The position numbers were made by a program, and so were the translations under genes. Below the pieces are notes generated by a model that was not told the DNA's origin, searched no databases, and saw nothing but the letters and a program-made list of their open reading frames with translations. This document shows, piece by piece, positions 5,191 through 6,874 of a stretch of 6,874 nt of DNA. The number at the start of each line of letters is the position of its first letter. Position 1 is the first letter of the stretch. Source of the DNA: Bacteroidota bacterium (GTDB lineage: Bacteria; Bacteroidota; Bacteroidia; Bacteroidales; B39-G9); contig JAUVJB010000162.1 in the NCBI GenBank assembly GCA_030592465.1, forward strand, positions 1-6,874, in the 5' to 3' direction.

Positions 5191-6603
5191 ATGTTAAATA
5201 TACTTAGAAAAAATAGGACGTTATTTAATAAAATTAATTTCTATTTAGCTTTAGTTTTTGTTTTTTGGATGCCTTTGTATAAAGATTTTCTTCCATATAT
5301 TATTTGGTTATGGGCAATTTCTTGGGTTTTAGAAGGTGGCTTTAAAAATAAGTTTAAAAATTTTAGCAATAAAAATATTTTATTATTATTATTATTGTTT
5401 TATTTATTTCATGTAATCAGCTTAGCATATTCTAAAAATTTTAAAGTAGGATTTTTTGATATTCAGGTTAAGTTTTCTATTTTTTTATTTCCAATTCTTT
5501 TATGTGGATCTAACTATTTGTACAAAAAATATTATAAAAAAATATTTTTTGCTTTTGTTTATGGAAACATAGCTGCTTCATTAATTTGCTTGATTTTTGC
5601 ATTTTATCATTCAATTAGTTTTGTAAATCATTCAATAGTTTTTGATTCCTCGGTAGGTTGGTCAAGTTATTTTAGTTATGCTAATTTTTCAATATTTCAG
5701 CATCCCTCTTATTTCGCCATGTATCTTGCTTTTGCCACTGCAATACTATTTTATTTATTTGATTTTGAAGATATGTTTAATAAAATTAAATATAAATTAT
5801 TTTATTTAACTACGATAGTTTTGTTCTTCATAACAATTTTTTTGTTATCATCAAGAGCAGGAATAATAAGTGAATTTATTGTTTTAATTGGAGGTTTTAT
5901 TATTTATACTTTTAAGTATAAAAAAATTGTTAATAGCTTAGTGTTTTTTATTTTCATTTGTTTCTCATTTTTTTTTGTATTTAACAATAATTTTAGAATT
6001 AAAAAATTAGAAAATGAATTAATAAATCATGGTAATATTGCTTTTTTCGATACATCAAAATATACACAAAATTTGAAGAATATTTTTGATAAAGATGTTT
6101 TAACAACGGATAGTATAATAATAAAAAACCAAGAAAAGTCATCTAAAGTTAGTACTATAAATAAAGAAAATATTAGGATTAAAATTTGGAATGTGACATA
6201 TGATCTTATTAAGGAGCATTTATTAGCCGGAGCAGGAGCAGGTGATATAAAAGATGAACTTATAGCTGGATATGAAAGAGATAATATTATTGAAGCAAAG
6301 GAAAAACATTTTAATGTACATAATCAGTTTCTCGAAACATTTATTGGACAAGGCTTAATTGGTCTAATAATGTTAGTTTTAATTATATTAATACCTCTTT
6401 ATTTTAGTTTTAAAAATAAAAATTATTTACTTTTTTTCTTTATTTTAATAATAGGTTTGAATTTTGTTTTTGAATCAATGTTAAACACAATCTCCGGTGT
6501 TGTGTTTTTTGCTTTTTTCTACAGTATGTTAGTTTTTATTGAATACAATAAGAACTCATTTACTCAAGTTGAAAAAAGTAATAGGACCACAAAGCAAGAA
6601 TAA
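5191..6603 (+). CDS. O-antigen ligase/polymerase family membrane protein (Wzy_C / WaaL-like)
   Basis: Predicted inner-membrane glycosyltransferase of the GT-C type, acting on undecaprenyl-linked glycans in the periplasm either as polymerase (Wzy) or as ligase (WaaL). The 470 residues form about 10-12 hydrophobic segments, starting at 14-48. Family marks are HPSYFAMYLAF (171-181), LLSSRAGI (218-225), RIKIW (329-333), LLAGAGAGD (344-352) and HNQFLETFIGQGLIG (377-391). H377 in the last motif matches the conserved histidine of the large periplasmic loop in ligases. Between roughly 268 and 328 the loop carries a polar, Lys/Asn-rich stretch (about 281-328) that looks inserted and variable. A (TTA)5-TTG run at 5380-5397 encodes six leucines in a membrane helix. 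It begins 69 bases after the previous gene and is probably co-transcribed. Polymerase and ligase cannot be separated by sequence alone; WzyE- or ExoQ-like roles are alternatives. Confidence 0.85.
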   Translation: MLNILRKNRTLFNKINFYLALVFVFWMPLYKDFLPYIIWLWAISWVLEGGFKNKFKNFSNKNILLLLLLFYLFHVISLAYSKNFKVGFFDIQVKFSIFLFPILLCGSNYLYKKYYKKIFFAFVYGNIAASLICLIFAFYHSISFVNHSIVFDSSVGWSSYFSYANFSIFQHPSYFAMYLAFATAILFYLFDFEDMFNKIKYKLFYLTTIVLFFITIFLLSSRAGIISEFIVLIGGFIIYTFKYKKIVNSLVFFIFICFSFFFVFNNNFRIKKLENELINHGNIAFFDTSKYTQNLKNIFDKDVLTTDSIIIKNQEKSSKVSTINKENIRIKIWNVTYDLIKEHLLAGAGAGDIKDELIAGYERDNIIEAKEKHFNVHNQFLETFIGQGLIGLIMLVLIILIPLYFSFKNKNYLLFFFILIIGLNFVFESMLNTISGVVFFAFFYSMLVFIEYNKNSFTQVEKSNRTTKQE

Positions 6604-6609
6604 AAAATG

Positions 6610-6633
6610 TATACTGAATATAATTTCAGTATA
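6610..6633. terminator. Hairpin just after the Wzy/WaaL-family gene
   Basis: TATACTGAA (6610-6618) pairs perfectly with TTCAGTATA (6625-6633) around loop TATAAT. It begins 6 nt after the stop codon. No T-run follows on the + strand; the A6 run at 6602-6607 would give a U-run to a transcript coming from the other side. It may protect the 3' end of the cluster mRNA or act as a terminator for a convergent gene outside the window. Confidence 0.35.
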
Positions 6634-6647
6634 AAACTTACCAATGT

Positions 6648-6661
6648 GCTGTTAAAACAGC
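6648..6661. repeat. Short hairpin in the 3' gap
   Basis: GCTGTT (6648-6653) is the reverse complement of AACAGC (6656-6661); in practice a 5-bp stem with a TAAA loop. AACTA (6666-6670) and TAGTT (6686-6690) form another weak pair just after it. I see no gene between 6604 and the window end. Confidence 0.35.
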
Positions 6662-6792
6662 TAATAACTAAAAGAGTTTTAAAAGTAGTTTATCATTAGA
6701 TAATAAAATAAGTTAATATGCTTATTTATTAAAATTATAGTATTCGGATTATTAGGCATTTATAATTAGTGTTTGCACGAAAACGCCCATAT

Positions 6793-6873
6793 TGTCATTT
6801 CGACTAAAAGGAGAAATCTCATAACATAGTGTATATAAGTTGAATGAGATTTCTCACTTCGTTCGAAATGACA
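6793..6873. mobile_element. MITE/REP-like inverted-repeat element
   Basis: Terminal inverted repeats TGTCATTTCG (6793-6802) and CGAAATGACA (6864-6873) are exact reverse complements. Inside them GAGAAATCTCAT (6811-6822) and ATGAGATTTCTC (6844-6855) form a second perfect 12-bp pair around a 21-nt loop. The unit is 81 bp with no coding capacity. I recall TGTCATTTCGA...GAGAAATCTC sequences as common dispersed repeats in Bacteroidota and other genomes, but cannot search here. It ends one base before the window edge, so flanking target duplication cannot be judged. It is related in motif order to the element at 1722-1847. Confidence 0.75.
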
Positions 6874-6874
6874 G

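Noticed and set aside
5380..5397. (TTA)5 tract as a phase-variation switch
   Set aside because: It is in frame, so slippage would only change the number of leucines in a membrane helix and would not switch the gene off.

Overview
The window is very AT-rich, with A/T-ending codons throughout. All five genes stop at TAA, starts are preceded by A/T-rich sequence with no clear Shine-Dalgarno, and the intergenic spaces are full of small palindromes. Together with the protein types, this suggests an AT-rich member of the Bacteroidota (Bacteroidales- or Flavobacteria-like). That assignment is an inference from style and protein flavour, not from a marker gene.

The content is part of a surface-polysaccharide (O-antigen, capsule or exopolysaccharide) gene cluster, all on the + strand. 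In order it holds: a Wzx-type flippase (358-1632); a GT4-type glycosyltransferase (1944-3068) whose stop overlaps the start of an ExoA-like GT2 glycosyltransferase (3068-4072); a predicted GNAT/FemAB-fold acyl- or aminoacyl-transferase-like protein (4237-5121); and an O-antigen ligase/polymerase-family membrane protein (5191-6603). Read as a pathway, the two glycosyltransferases would extend a lipid-linked oligosaccharide at the inner face of the inner membrane. The GNAT-like protein may decorate it, the flippase would move it across, and the Wzy/WaaL-family protein would polymerise it or ligate it to its acceptor in the periplasm. No initiating sugar-phosphate transferase, nucleotide-sugar enzyme or chain-length regulator is present, so the cluster must extend beyond the window.

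The non-coding DNA is unusually structured. Bases 1-357 hold no supportable gene. They contain a 52-bp near-perfect hairpin (16-67) and then five compact hairpins with 3-nt loops (128-291). Their centres are 30-31 or 41-42 bp apart, close to whole helical turns. The 311-base gap 1633-1943 holds a possible terminator, a palindromic repeat element (1722-1847) built from GTCATT and GGAGAAAT motifs, a 14-bp direct repeat and a (TA)6 tract. The gap 4073-4236 holds a tight hairpin, a second copy of its right arm and an AATCAAT repeat cluster. The gap 5122-5190 has one small hairpin. The tail 6604-6874 has two small hairpins and then a clear MITE/REP-like inverted-repeat element (6793-6873). That last element shares its terminal and internal motifs with the one at 1722-1847, so two related elements bracket the last four genes.

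I see no convincing new biological system among the proteins. The least ordinary signals are the hairpin array before the flippase gene, the paired repeat elements bracketing four genes, and two protein oddities: the GT2 with a degenerate DxD site and the GNAT-like protein of unassigned substrate.
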